Source: Carnegiea gigantea (taxonomy: Eukaryota; Streptophyta; Magnoliopsida; Caryophyllales; Cactaceae). Taken from it: DNA of 64,000 nucleotides. The stretch covers positions 1,028,501 through 1,092,500 of the forward strand of contig JAKOGI010000008.1 of NCBI GenBank assembly GCA_029747015.1, read 5' to 3'. Made by a program: the position numbers and the translations under genes. Positions 11,896 to 25,199 of the stretch are shown here, in pieces; the stretch's first letter is position 1, and each line of letters opens with the position of its first letter. Under the pieces are notes generated by a model. It saw nothing but the letters and a program-made list of their open reading frames with translations, made no database searches and had not been told where the DNA came from.

Positions 11896-14800
11896 ATGCT
11901 TCTGCTCGCTGCAAGTTCTCTCCAGCATTCTCTCACCAATCCAACCCTTCTTTTCCCTAATTACAAGCCCCACAAGCTGCAAATTTGCTGCCCCAAATGC
12001 CTCTCTCACTCTCACCTCCCAATTCATCACAAGCCGCTGTTATCACTTTTAGCAAAATCATCATTGCCATCTGCTCCCTCCTCCATTGCTGACGACACTG
12101 CTGCTGTTCGCTATGTAAACGACGCCGTTTCCGAAGGAGGTGATTGGGTGCCCTCGGTGTCGGCGGTTGCTTCGGCTATTCGGAAAGCATCGTCTTCTCC
12201 AATTGAGTTTACCCAGAAAATCGAAAGGGACCCAAAAGGCCAAGGCCTAGTTCTTCCTAGCCCTGATTTTCAGAGACTCTGCCTTGATCAATTGGCCCTT
12301 TTCCGACGAATTGTCTACCCCGGTGCCCTTCTCTCGGTGACTTTACTGAATTCTTTCTGTTATTATCAGTTTTTGATTGAATCTCTCAAAGAGTTATGTA
12401 ATTGGCTTAATGGCTATTTTATGGGCACGCTGAGTATAGATTTGGTCAAAAACCCTTGCTTGTTTTGCATGTAATGCTAGTTATGGCAACGTCTCAGCAT
12501 TTGGGTGGTAGAGATGGATGGGCTCTACGCCAACAAATTAAGAAAAAGAATAAGAGTTGTGTAATAGGCTTCATACTTGAATTTATGTTTACTTGATTAT
12601 TCATAAGCTGAGAAGTTGTTATTATGTTCAATTCTAGAAACTATTAGTTGATTGGAGGGTATAGCTTTTGAGCATAGTCAAAGACCTCTTACTGATTTTG
12701 CATGTGCTACTAGTTATGACATCTTTTCCGGATTTTGGGTAGTGGATATGGCCCCCCCCCCCCCCCCAAGGTGGTTTTTTTTTGGGGGGGGAGGGGGGGG
12801 GGTTGGGGTGGACGGGAAGGGGTTCTTGGGGTCTAGTTACTGCATGTGGATATGCCGATGACTGTGTCAGATGATTATCCAACTATAGGGTTGTAAGGAT
12901 TAACAGAGACACTTCTTATGTTCACTTGGATGGTTGGTTAAGGGAGATGCACTTGGCTTCTCCAAAATTCATGCTTGTTGGTTTGCAAGTTCTCCTAGTG
13001 ACAATAATGTTGGGAGATTTTGCTTAATGGGGATTCCATATGATCTTTTTCCTTTGTTGGCTGGTTGGTAAATGGTGCTTCTGCTAATAATGCAGGTTTA
13101 TGTTAGACCTGCTGGTAGCTATGTGATGGATCGCTTGGAGCTTCGACGTGTTGCGTACTATCCTACAGTGAATGGGTCCGAAATCGTCATTTTGGTTGGC
13201 AATTTTAGCATTCCAGCTGGCCTTCGGGGTGCGGAAGCCGCACTTTCCAACCGGCAAGTATGATTCTCAGCTTAAAATGTAATTCCAATGTCTTCTGTTA
13301 TTCATGCCACTTGTATTTTCACTGAATTTTCTAGGGTTGTAACTGTGTTTTGAGTCATAGGCTGAGGCAATACCCGAGTGTAGAGCTGTGGTTTTTCCAA
13401 TGGTCAAACACCCCTTTGTTGTTGGATTTTTGGTTGCGGAGCTTCCAGATATGGACCTTAACAAAGAACCTGATGATGCTTCACAATTACCGTCACCAGA
13501 AGACTGCTACGCCTTGCCCCCAACTTTTGATTTCAAGTCTCCGGGAATTCCTTCATGCAGTGGAAATTCATTGAGATATTTCAATCTCTCTACTGATCAG
13601 AAGTTAAATGCCATCAACATTTCTCGCTCCGTGGCAGTGGCTTATGTTATGGATCAGGTAGCTTAATGCCTTTGTTTTCTCTTCTTTCTTTGCCTCCCTC
13701 CCATCATCCTTTTTGGCTGGCATGTTTGGTGAAGTACATATTCCATGACTAACTGACATAATGGAACATGGTTTAGTTGACATGGTACAGTATGGTTGCT
13801 ATTCTAGTTTTCATGACTTTCTGGGACTTATCTTTGCCTGCTTGTTCTTCCTCATTCTAGAAAGAAATGTTGCTTCAGCAGTCATCCTGGCAAAATAATA
13901 TCCGGATGAATAATCTTGTTGAGCAAGTAAGATATCCTATTGCTTCAATGAATTTCTCCTTGAATGAAACAGGATAACTGGAACTCACTACGTTCACTGT
14001 CTTGTTCAATTACTACCAGATACGTGGACCATTGTCTAGCATACGGACTCTATCAAAAATGTTGTCAGTCCAATTGAAAAGACATGAGGTGCATTTCTTC
14101 TTTTCTCAAAGTGTGCCAGGCTTGTGGTTCTTCTTTGGTATTCCTTTTCCTTAATAATTAGATAGATTAATTATTATTTTTCTGCAGATTGCTCATGACA
14201 TTGCTGAAGACATAATTGTTCAGGGTGATCGAATGCAAGATACACTGCAACAGCTGCAGGATGCTGTTTACTTGACGAAGGTTTATGTTTGTTTCTATTT
14301 GGCGTTCAAAGATATCAAGCTGATTTTTGATCTGCCTTGCAATAACCTTGTTGCTTTCTGAAATTTACATCTTGTAGATGATGTGCGTTGTTTTATGGCA
14401 TGCTTAATATTACTTGTAATTGTTTACTGGGGAACAAAATAAAAAGCGAAACAAGAAGCTAGAGAACTGAAAATGATAATGCCATTTTTCCTGTATTCAC
14501 TTTTTTTGGGGGGAGGGGCTTTGTGTGGGCGGTGTGAGTCACTAGGTACTGTACAATGAGTATAATAGCTTTTGCTCCTACTTGGGCCCCGGGGGGGGGG
14601 GGGTGTTCAGAATGTGGGCAGTCTGACACTTGCCAAGTCAAAACTAGCAGAGTAGTGATCTAGAACTAATGGCATACTCTATTGGTTTTGGATGTTTTTC
14701 AGGCTAACATAGTGAGGTTTAATGAAGAATCACAGAAGAGAATGGATGGCACAAATTATGGTCAACCTGAAATAAGGAGACTTGAATTACCGAATAATGA

Positions 14801-16171
14801 TCTCTCAACCACAGCTGAGCGTAAGAGGATAGATTCTGACGGATCAATTCCTCACAATGTGGCAGAGGAGGATTTGGAGATGCCAATGCCTCCATTGGCT
14901 CTTGCACCCTTACAACAACACAGCATTAGGTAAACTTTTGGAAGAATTTTTTCCTTTTCTTTTCTCCTTTTTTTCCCTGGCACGAGGGGGGGGGGGAATG
15001 GAGGGGATGGATGACGGAGGTTTTTAAGCCATTAACAACATTAGCGAGACTAGACTTATATCCCTTCCTCGGTGTGAAGGGACTATTGTAAGCTGTCCCC
15101 TGAGCCCCCGCGCCCCCCCCCCCCCAAAGGGAGGAAATAGAATAGGAATTAGTGAATTCACTTCTTGTTGATTTGTCTCTTAATTATGCACAAAACCCCT
15201 TCTTTGCTTATGGTATTTGGTCTTGTCAGGAAGACCGTGCAATGTTTCTAATGTGCTGGTGGACCTGGTTGGAGCGGTGGAGCCTCTTTCTCGAAAGCAG
15301 AAGCGTACTGTAAAACTAAGCGAGTTCTCCCAGTCCCTGCAAGTTTCTGTGGAAGAACCTGCTTTGCGCCAGGCATTAGGCAATCTAATAGAGGGTGCAT
15401 TATTGCGTACTCATGTTGGGGGAAATGTGGAAATCGTCTCTGTTGGAGCACCTGCAGGTGGCGCCCTTGTTGTAATTGATGATGATGGCCCCGACATGCA
15501 CTACATGGTGAGAATTTGGTTCTCACATACCGAAACATCATTAGACGTATACCAGGCCATATGTCATTACCTATCCTCAACAACCTAAAACCAGCTAGCC
15601 CAAACTGAGCTGAGTCTTAGTTGACCTGATCCAAATTCCAAAGTGATGAAAATAATCTGGCCATTATTGATCTTTTTTCCCTTTGACAAAAATATTGCAC
15701 CACTGTGTAGTATATCAAAACTTTCCGACAACCGGTTCATGACATGACTAGGTTAACTCAGCTAAACCTGAATCGAACTATTTATTTGCCTGCTCTCGTC
15801 TGATACAGCCTTCAGTAACTACTTTTGTATTGGAGGAGAGGTTCTAGGGTTCTAAGCTTTGCTTCTGGCTCTGCTTGCACTTCATTTGTCTTTCTTTCTT
15901 TTCTTTTATGTAGACACAGATGCATTCTCTTGCTCCATTTGGCGCTGAACTGTTCTCAGACCAAATGATGGAAGACAACATGACATGGAACTTTGTGGCC
16001 GGGCTGACAGTTGCTCGAGAGATACTCGAGAGCTATGGCTGTGTGGTGCGTGTCATCTCTCCTAGGAACAGAGATGCTGCTCTCGGAACAGGTGGGACAC
16101 GAATAGAGGTTTGGCTTCCTTCATCGACTCCGTATAACCACAGTGGGCCAGGGGCAGCGCAGCAGGCATAA
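11896..16171 (+). CDS. CSK: Chloroplast sensor kinase (9 exons, 628 aa)
   Basis: Plastid two-component-like sensor kinase of cyanobacterial descent that links photosynthetic redox state to plastid gene expression. Exons: 11896-12336, 13096-13257, 13361-13657, 13861-13926, 14020-14088, 14188-14280, 14703-14929, 15234-15507, 15914-16171; phases close to 629 codons. Residues 1-60 are Ser/Leu-rich and acid-poor, like a transit peptide. A GAF-like sensor region spans about 140-300. The phospho-acceptor helix at 317-330 reads VEQIRGPLSS: the canonical His is Glu321, as reported for the Arabidopsis protein. The ATPase part has the N-box QALGNLIEG (Asn502), IDDDGPDM near 533 and a C-terminal GTGGTRIEVWLP. 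Exon 8 stays in frame only with the second of two nearby acceptors (CAGGAAG|A). Introns carry several long G/C homopolymers. Confidence 0.92.
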
Positions 16172-17778
16172 CTAGGTTTCATGGCATGTATATTTCTCAA
16201 GTTGATGTGTGGTATTTGCCCTTGTCAAGTCACCATCTCCATCATGTAAATAGCCAATAATGGTCTGTTTCTGGCCCCAGTTCCTTCCTCCTCTCTTCCT
16301 TTTCTTTTTTTCTTCTTTTTTTTTTGGGGGAGGGGGGGGCGAGGGGACATTGCTATCCTAATAGCATTGGGGGTATAATTTTTACTATGTTTGGTGTATC
16401 GAGTAATCCAAGATGACAAATTTTAGATTGGGTCTTGATGTATCTTTTGTTTAGCCCTCTACCGAATTCCCTTTTTGCCTTTGTGGGATTTTCAGATCCA
16501 ACCATCTCGCCATAATTTGGGGTCAAAATCGGCCGATCAGCGTTAGGATTATTTAGCTGGTCTTCCTTTCTTTCGTTCTTTTGTAAAACACCCCCCCCCC
16601 CCCCCAAAAAAAAAAAAAAATCTTAGCTTCCCCACGGAGAAGATGCAAGGAAGCTGGGATGGTCTTGCATTTAGAGGGGAAATGATATTTACGTCAGTCG
16701 TCAAGAGAAAATGGAGATGCATATTCAAGTTATTTACTGGTCGGCAATTCAATGTCCAGTGACCAAACCCCGGCAAACAACTGACCAATTTTGCCAACCC
16801 CAGATTCAAGTCGTAGCTTACTTCTAGACTCTTCTCGTAAATGAAGTACACCATGTTGACTAATCAAAGGAAGACGAGACGACCTTTAATGGTCTCCTTC
16901 ATGACGAAGACTTGGACCGGGTACGGTCAAACTTTCGTTTTCACAATCCTAATGTACGAATATTGTGTTTTCAATGGTTAAAAACTCAAACTTATAACGC
17001 TTCATGTTAACATTTATGTGAGGTAGTTATGTAATAAATTAATATGAGATAATCTCTGGTTAGATGTAAAAAATCTTATAATACAAGCAAATTTTGTAAA
17101 TAGCAATCGCCTTGCAATTGTGATTACTACAAACTATGCAATCATGATTGTATTACAAGATTGATTGCATTGCATTACATTCAACTGGGCATAACATAAT
17201 AGTGTTATTATAATTAACTTTTTTTACGGGATAATATATGTTAATTGCATTGGATTACTTTCAATCAAACATAACGTTATCGTATCATTATAGTGAACTT
17301 TTTTTATGAGATAATATAGTATAATTATGTTGAAATAATTTTCTAAATTTATGCAGATATGAGAGAGCTTTCTTACCTTTATAAAGCTGTATAATTGGCA
17401 AACTTGGCGAGGCTTTTAGGAACATGTTCATTTTTTTTAAAAAATAAAAGCATAACGATACTCAAGAGATACATGCCCCCTCCACGATTCAATCGACATG
17501 CAGTAGACATGCAATGTTTGGTTAGTCGCTCCAAATTTGAAACAAAATCACCTCAAACCTCTTATATTTTAGGTAACCTATTAGTGTAGATTAAGGACTT
17601 ATTGACATAATTTTTTTTAAAAAAAATTATGCGTGCCACTCATCATCCATTTCTAGCACTTCCTATAACCGCCACCCTACGCCAAATATTTCAACGTACA
17701 TATAATTGCATGTGGTCAAATTCCACAAAATAAAATATTGCAAACAAAGAGTACTAGTAAACAACTTCTCAAACCAAG
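16172..17778. other. Intergenic downstream of CSK
   Basis: 3-prime flank with poly-G/poly-C runs at 16326-16340 and 16591-16605. A degenerate direct duplication of about 110 bp at 17160-17335 shares TTGCATTGNATTAC, CATAACNT and GGGATAATATA. Otherwise AT-rich with no gene seen. Confidence 0.5.
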
Positions 17779-17965
17779 GAGTTGTGGCGTAGCGGTAACT
17801 CACTTCGTCCCTTAATCAATTGGTCAGGGGTTCGAGCCTTGATCTTTGGAAATGGAGAGCAATTCTTGACAAGCCCTTTATCCTTAAGTGGAACTCGCGG
17901 GGCGAGTAGATTAGTTACTGTGATCGGCGGTGGATACCTTTAGTTAAACCCAAAAAAAAAAAAAA
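17779..17965 (+). mobile_element. tRNA-derived SINE
   Basis: A pol III box A-like TGGCGTAGCGG (17785-17795) and a box B GGTTCGAGCC (17829-17838) are spaced 33 bp apart, followed by about 110 bp of unrelated body and a 14-nt A tail (17952-17965). TTCTCA precedes (17766-17771) and follows (17966-17971) the unit, which may be the remains of a longer target duplication. It does not fold as a complete tRNA, so it is a SINE and not a tRNA gene. Confidence 0.7.
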
Positions 17966-17971
17966 TTCTCA

Positions 17972-20189
17972 CAAGTTCTGCAAATAATATAATAATCACT
18001 TACTAAAAAAAGTCGTGTTAGTCATTTATTCTTAGTTTATTTTATAATTTGTCAAGAATATGCAACAACTTAATTATATTCATCATGAGAAAAGTTTTAC
18101 ATTGATTTAGTCTTAGTTTCCACAAACATTGATTTGTCTTATGTTGAGTTTAGATCAATAACGTTTTAAATCTTTCACAATTGAATGCTTTAGGTATAAA
18201 TATGTGCCAAATGTGACCGGCCTTATCATAGACATATAGTTTGTCATTATATTTGAGTTCCTTAGGTTAGTATAGATATACAGAATTTCATATGCTTTAC
18301 TTTTTATTATATTTGAGCATATATTGAATTAGATTATACCTCCACATGATACATTTTAGTTGTCCAAACAAGCTCGTGTAGTAATCCTACCTTGTATACA
18401 CAATAATTTTTTCATACTTGAGTAGTATTTTTCTAAATCTAAATCAAAATCCTTCCACCAAAATTGTATTGAAGCAGCTTGTGTATTTGGCAATAATGCA
18501 ACAGTCTTACCTCACCTTGGTTACAAAGACATTTTAAAAATATTATAGACGTAGGATATTTTAGTTATTGATGATGTCACTTCACAGAAGAGTAATCCAT
18601 TATGATTCTACTAAATAACTTTATAAGACATTTGATTATAATCCACCATGATTTCAATGCAAAAAGGGTAATTCTTTGGGGGCATAAAATCAAGTTTGAT
18701 TCTGGCCAATTTTTTTTTTTTTGAGCGGCACAAAATGTGAACATGGGACGAGTACGATTTTCCTTCCCAAAGTGTAAGTAGTTTCCAAAAATATAGGCGC
18801 CGTGTGTGACGTGTCGTCTGAGATAAATTGGATTCTCACCGAAGAATTGAAATTGACATGGAAAAAGGCTGAAGTTTCAGAGAGAACGAACAAATCACCT
18901 CATAACATTCAACATTTCTTTGAAAAAGAGTGGCAATTCCGAGTTCTCTCTCTTTCTGTTCCTTCTTCCCCAGGGGCTACGGAATTGCCCAGATATTCGT
19001 TGGTTGAAATCACCAGGACACCACAGAAACTCTGAATAAAGCATTTACATTGTGAAGGGGGTAAGAAAGACGGACGAAATTCGAGTACTTTGGCTATTGA
19101 TGATTACAGTTGAAGGCGGCTGTGAAATCACGAGGGTTTTGTTTTACTGTGATTTTAACATTGCCCACTTAATCATCTTTCTCGTTCTCCCCCGCATTTT
19201 TCTGGGCAAAAATCCTCGCCCTGCAATTCCAACTGAAGGTGCGTTTATCATGCTAGCATTGGTCTCCCAGGAAAAAGAAAAAAAAAAAAAAAGAAGCAGA
19301 AAACAAAATTAGAGCTCTAAAGTGTATGTAATAACTGCTAGATGCTATTTTCTATCTCTGCCCCTCTCTCTCTCTCCAGAGAATTCTTGATAATTCTCTG
19401 TGAAAGACATGAATATCGAAGTTAAGTTGTGCTGCAAGAAGCTATGTCGTTGGGTAACTGATTCTGAAGTTTTCCTGATTGCATCTGGTAAAGTTTGTGT
19501 TTTGTTTTGCTGTGTATGTTTAATTCTTCGCTTTGCAAGTCCAGTTATGTTCCATTGCATGTAAACCTTTGCTTTAAAGGGGGTTGGGGGGGGGGGGGGG
19601 AACCCCAAATCTCAATGAATTCTCTGGAAATGATGGTAGTTAAGTTAGGCAAGCTTTGTGTATAATTTTCGGATTCTCGATTGAAGACAGCCCATGAGTA
19701 TCTAAGTTGGAAATTATGGATGTTTTACTGTATATGGCACTATTTCTCTAAGCATGTGTGTTATGCCTACTCTACTGGCTGCTGAAAGAGCCGCTATTCC
19801 ACAATTCTTTTCAATTTTGCATTATCATGGACTAGAACAAAATGTCTTATTGAATTGTCTTTCAAATACAGGCTCTGTAGAAAACAACCTCTATAGGGTT
19901 AAGGGTCTTAGCTAAGTGGAACTTTGACATAAAGATTGGTTTGGGCTAGGTTGGTTTTAAAAGCTTGTGTTTCCTATACAATCTTGTGAATGGCAACCTT
20001 CAGTTTGCAAGTTTTACGTATTAGAATCGTATCTAAAAGTCCTGTTCTCTGTGTTCAGGTGCCGTCTTTGATCTTCAAGGGTCTTCCTTCTGTTCTAGGG
20101 AATCAGTGGTCAACTAGCATCGAGCTGTGCTTAGAGGCTGCCATTTTCTGTTACTTTTTCGTTGGATCATTGTTCATAGGACTGTAGAG
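17972..20189. other. Intergenic and probable 5-prime UTR of the DUF707 gene
   Basis: No coding gene seen. The right part probably contains untranslated exons of the DUF707 gene: a GCATCTG|GTAAAG donor lies near 19488 and a polypyrimidine-CAG acceptor near 20058, which would give a UTR intron of about 570 bp. A CT-rich tract (19360-19378) and a 15-nt G run (19586-19600) lie in or near it. Confidence 0.4.
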
Positions 20190-22912
20190 ATGGCAACTAT
20201 TGGACACAAGCCTACAAATTTCGACCAGCTTTGTTCACGTTTAAGCCTTGTTGGATGCAGAAAGATGAGCAGAAAACCAAGTGACGCTTTGCTGCTGATT
20301 GCGACAACTTTCATTGGTGTTGTTCTTGGTTTTCTAATTGGGGTTTCTGTCCCACTCCTCTCAGTATCCAAGGTACAGAACAGCCAAACTTTGGATCAAT
20401 GCCTGTTTGATTTCCTTCACTTAGTTCATCAAAAACTTGGGATTGGTTTCATTTTTATCCTTGCAACCTCTCTGAAATTTACAGCTGAATCCAGTAAACT
20501 ATCTTTCGACAAGTCTTCTTCCTGTGGTTAACCAACATTCCAGAGACGTGTCTAGGCAAAATCACGCACTGAATGACATATCAAAGGTATGACTACTATT
20601 CTTATCCCTGCTTGCCTACAATGCCATCAGACAGATTTTAAGTGCTAGCTGAATTACTATGGTTTTGGGACGGGAAATTAAGATGAAGAAAGGCTTATTG
20701 ATCTTGTTTGTTGTATTCTGATACGCAGATTTGGGTTCCATCAAATCCAAGAGGGGCAGAGAGGCTTCCACCAGGCATTGTGGCATCAGAGTCAGACTTG
20801 TATCTCCGCAGACTTTGGGGTGTTCCAAGCGAGGTATTTGAACACGCGTGAAGTATTTTCCTTTGATCTGAACAACTAGAACTCAACGGAATACTTGCTA
20901 GTTTGAGATTCTAAGTCCCTTTTCGCTTCTGTAGGATCTGACCACCAAGCCTAGGTACCTTGCAACCTTTACCGTTGGTTATGATCAGAGGCAAAACATT
21001 GATGCAGCAGTCAAAAAGGTTTCCTTCAGAAACTTCACCTATGAATGGAATTCTCAATTTGTCACCTCCTACAGGCTAAAATGTTTGTATTCTTTCATCA
21101 CTGTACAGTTCTCGGATAACTTCACTATTCTCCTCTTCCATTATGATGGAAAGACAAGTGAATGGGATCAGTTTGAGTGGTCAAAGCGGGCTATTCATGT
21201 TAGCGCACGGAAACAGACCAAATGGTGAATAAATTAATAATCAGTACTCTTTTCAGCTGATTTATTCGGATCATTGATCAAACTAAGTCCTATTACCTTC
21301 ATGCTAAAGGTGGTTTGCTAAGCGGTTTCTGCATCCGGACATAGTGGCAGCATATGATTATATATTCATCTGGGATGAAGACTTGGGAGTGGAGCATTTC
21401 AATGCTGAGAAGTCTGTCCTGAATCTAACATAGATGACTATAGCTTGAGCTCTTTACTGCATCTTCATTGATTCATTGTTGCGATGTTCCAGGTACGTTG
21501 AATTGGTCAAGAAACACGGGTTGGAGATTTCACAGCCAGGCTTGGAGCCGAACAATGGGCTGACTTGGCAGATGACAAAGAGAAGAGGTGACACTGAAGT
21601 CCACAAGTAAGAGTTCTGATAGGGTGTCTAATGGTCTTCTTATGTAAACCTCATGACCACTAAATTACTAAATGTTTGATAAAATTTCACTAAAGATTTA
21701 ATTGTTTGTTTATTGTTCTTACATTCACCAGAGAAACTGAGGAGAAACCGGGCTGGTGCAAGGACCCACGTTCACCTCCTTGTGCCGGGTATGTCTAAGT
21801 CTAAGTACTATCCATCCAAAGCCTCCTTGATTTGCCAGTTTTTCTTGAAGATAGGGTTTGCTAATTTGCCCTACGGTAAAAGCAGATTTGTTGAGATTAT
21901 GGCACCGGTGTTTTCTCGAGATGCATGGCGATGTGTGTGGCATCTGATTCAGGTACCTGTATTTAGCAGTTTAGTGATTTGTCTTAAGTGAGCTGCAGTC
22001 TGTATTTCAGTGTTTTTCTTGATCACAATATGCATAAGTTGCCTCACTGGCATGTGAGACCCCTTCTTCGCCTCATTTAAGCTTGGTGATCGACACTCGG
22101 GTGGGCGGCAGTGCGGCACTAATGGGCTGAGCCGAAATCATTACCTTTCTCGGGGTTCCTGGGCTAGCTCTTTGGTGTCTCACACTCTCACTTGGTGCGG
22201 CCTGGCTTCCAGGTGGGGGGGGGGGGGAAGAGAAAGGGTATATAGTAAGCTGACATGCTACATGCTAATGCAGAATGACCTGGTCCACGGATGGGGTCTC
22301 GATTTTGCCCTCCAAAGATGTGTACAGGTTTGTGCCCCCTACTTCATCTAAAACCATGATCGTTCCGTTTGTGCAGTACTTCATCTGTCAGTCTGTCTCT
22401 GTGTGTGGCATGTTAATTGTTTCTGGTGTTGAAAACAGCCTGCTCATGAGAAAATAGGAGTTGTCGATGCTCAATGGATCGTTCACAAACGCGTTCCCTC
22501 TCTGGGAAACCAGGTGATCTTAGCATCTTATTGCTTGATTGTTTCTTTCTTTTCGTATCAATGAAAGCTACTTAAACATGTCCACATGTGAACATCCATA
22601 TGTCAGGGTGAACCTTCATCATCTGGGGACGCTCCATGGCAAGGGGTAGGTGAACCAAGTCCTTGATTTCTATCTTTATGTTTCAGATATCTAAATTATC
22701 GCCTTTTCCTTATCCAAGTGTTTTCTCTAAATTGGGGTTCAGATGACATAAGTAGGTATTTTGTGAGGATTATGTTGAGCAAAGTTGAGGATCTAATCTG
22801 ATAGTATTGACTGTAGGTGAGGTTGAGATGCAAGAGGGAATGGAAGATGTTTCAGAACAGGCTTGAGACTGCTGAGAAGGCCCTTCTCGAGAATATGAGC
22901 CGCTCAACTTAA
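20190..22912 (+). CDS. DUF707 family protein (13 exons, 397 aa)
   Basis: Plant DUF707 protein, often labelled lysine-ketoglutarate-reductase trans-splicing-related 1-like; that label does not establish an enzymatic role. Exons: 20190-20372, 20485-20586, 20729-20833, 20935-21018, 21109-21224, 21310-21411, 21493-21606, 21732-21788, 21886-21952, 22274-22327, 22439-22513, 22607-22645, 22817-22912. All are GT-AG and phases close to 398 codons. A single TM segment (residues 33-57) follows a short basic N-terminus, suggesting a type II membrane protein. Landmarks: PRYLATFTVGYDQ, FTILLFHYDG, the acidic YIFIWDEDLGVEHF (DxD-like), LEISQPGLEP, CTG-initiated FVEIMAPVFSR and WGLDFALQRC. Intact. Intron 9 carries a 13-nt G run. 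Confidence 0.9.
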
Positions 22913-24816
22913 CAAGGTATAGGCATAGGGTATACACTGATTGATACATCAATCAATTCATTGCAAACTTTATACTGAGAAATAGGGTTCATCTTCTTAG
23001 GACAAATATACACCATAAAGTGATGCCCATGTTCTAATGCATCCTATTCTGATAGGAACAATTATCCCTCTTCTGTTCTTGGTTGTAAATGGGTACATGA
23101 ATGATGTAAGTATTAATAAAATCTGTTCCCAAGTTTTAGAGATTTTAACAATTGAAGTCGCTAACATATAGAATTTATCTGTAGCAGTTGACGTTTATCT
23201 ATCACAAACGTAACACAATTGTAGCAGGTTACATGTATATCATGTAACCATGTAATGAAAATTTTGTAATTTCGTAAAATTGTGAATAGTAATTAATTAT
23301 TAATTATTTAGAATGAAATCATATGGAAAGAACGTAAAATCGGAGTGTTCTTGTTTCTTTTTTCTTCTTGTGCATTCGTCGTACTAAGGTAGTGATTATT
23401 TTTTATTTTCTATTTTTGTTTTTATTTCTTCAAGTTCAAAAAAAGACTTCAAAGTTAATATAGGCAAAATTCTTGAATTAAACATACTCTTGCACCGACT
23501 TAAAATTAGCTAATTAACTACACCTTATCACTCAACTAGAATACAACAATTCAAACAAATACATTTACTCGCAACCAAACATAAAAAAACCTGATTAACA
23601 CCAATTATGACATTTATTTGCTATCAAACACCAAGTATAATTTATCTTAACAAATTTAGTTACATTACATAGCTAATTTACTACACCTTAAGAAACATCC
23701 AAGTTGGGGGGGGGGGGGGGGATGATGATGATTGATGAATCATGAGCCTACCAACTCATTTGCAATCCGAACCAACGCCCAAGAATGTCCGTGAAAGGGC
23801 TCCAATCAAATGAACCCTTACAACCGTGGGTTTGCCAAAAGGGCTAAGAAAGCTACTCGTGAATCAAGTTGCCAAATACCCACAACTTCTATGACATGAC
23901 AACCACACAAATATTTTATGAATAAACCAACAACAAACATCAAAATGAATTATAAAAACAAATAGAACCCCATAGAAGACCCCACAAAAATCTCATTTCT
24001 CCTGTTTGTGAAATTGCCCTCTTAGTTTTTCCAGATCACCTAAAATCACACTAGATATTTTTTTTTAAGTTTTTCAAGAGGAAAGTGGCACTAAAAACGA
24101 GCTCATATTTTGAGCCACTTAATATTCAAATCCAAATTGCTTAAAATGAATCAAAGCCTTGATATTCATAGCTAGGTTAACCCAAGTTGGCCATTGGACA
24201 ACTCTACTTAAAATCATGAATATTATAAGTTTGTGTAGCACATCAGCACATCCAAGTTGCAACGTCTAATCTCTCTATGCTAAAAGGGAGTCGATTTTGG
24301 CCTAATTTGAATTAATGTTGAACTTAGGTGAAGCCAGGCAAAAGCTACCAACTATAAAACAATATTAAACTAACACAGGCTGGTTCAAGTAGTTTGATAT
24401 TTGTTGCTATTAAATATGGTATCGGGTTTGAGTCTTGTAAATAGAAAAAATCTGTTATAGGAAAACTCCACTTCTTGTTGGATTAACAGTAACTTGACTA
24501 TAATGCAATGGGGGATCCAAAATCCAAAAATAAAAAGATATTAGCCCATATATGGGCCGGGAAACTGGATTGCTGTCGGGCCACACGAACGTCTAAACAT
24601 AATTTTTGGGCCATGGCTATTCCCCCCCCCCCCCCCCCCCCCCAACACAAAAACCAAAAATAGAAAATTTAGAACATGGCGTGTTAATACTAACGATTTG
24701 AAACCATAATTCACGAGATAATCAAGAAGCTTCTCTCTCCAGATCCCGAAATTTTGGACCCACTCCCATCTGCCTTACAACGAGTCTCCCTCTTATTGGT
24801 CAAGTGCAACCCAATG
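22913..24816. other. Intergenic, AT-rich
   Basis: 3-prime flank of the DUF707 gene, then unassigned spacer. It contains G runs at 23706-23721 and a 22-nt C run at 24622-24643. Around 24375-24500 there is a SINE-like stretch with a box B-like GGGTTTGAGTCTTG (24424-24437), but box A is poor and no tail or target duplication could be set. Confidence 0.4.
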
Positions 24817-24940
24817 GACACGTGGCCGAGTAAGTTTTCCCCCAAACGGGTAAAAACTCCAAGCGCGCCCTTAGTTTGTAACTTATATGATTTAGTCACC
24901 TTCCTATCTAATCAAGGCTTGACAAGTGTCACCACGTGTC
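24817..24940 (+). promoter_or_regulatory. Two ACGT (ABRE/G-box) elements upstream of the XERICO-like gene
   Basis: GACACGTGGC at 24817-24826 and CCACGTGTC at 24932-24940 are both strong CACGTG-containing bZIP sites, 375 and 260 bp before the ATG. Paired ABREs are the usual arrangement for abscisic-acid response, which fits the family assigned to the gene. Function is inferred from sequence only. Confidence 0.5.
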
Positions 24941-25199
24941 AACAGTGCCCCTACCCAACCATCAAAAGGCAACCTTAACCATGGTTATCTACCTAACCCT
25001 CTTGTCTAGTTTAGCCTACAAAAACCCTTTGCCCTTTCCTTATTTGACCCCCTCCTCTGGGCTAGCTCTGCATAGTGCATACTCTTCGTTCCCTCTCAAA
25101 AACAAAAGTAAAAGTCTTCTATCTCTCTCTAAATCCATCCCAAAAGGGGAAATCAATCCTAAGGGCGTGTTTGGAGAGGCAAGCGACAGAAAAGAAGAC

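Noticed and set aside
17779..17965. tRNA gene
   Set aside because: Boxes A and B are present but there is no acceptor or anticodon stem pairing; the poly-A tail points to a SINE.
24375..24500. Third SINE
   Set aside because: A box B-like string exists, but box A, tail and target duplication are not convincing.
24936..25199. N-terminal extension of the RING-H2 protein
   Set aside because: The frame is open but covers promoter sequence; family proteins start at MGLS.
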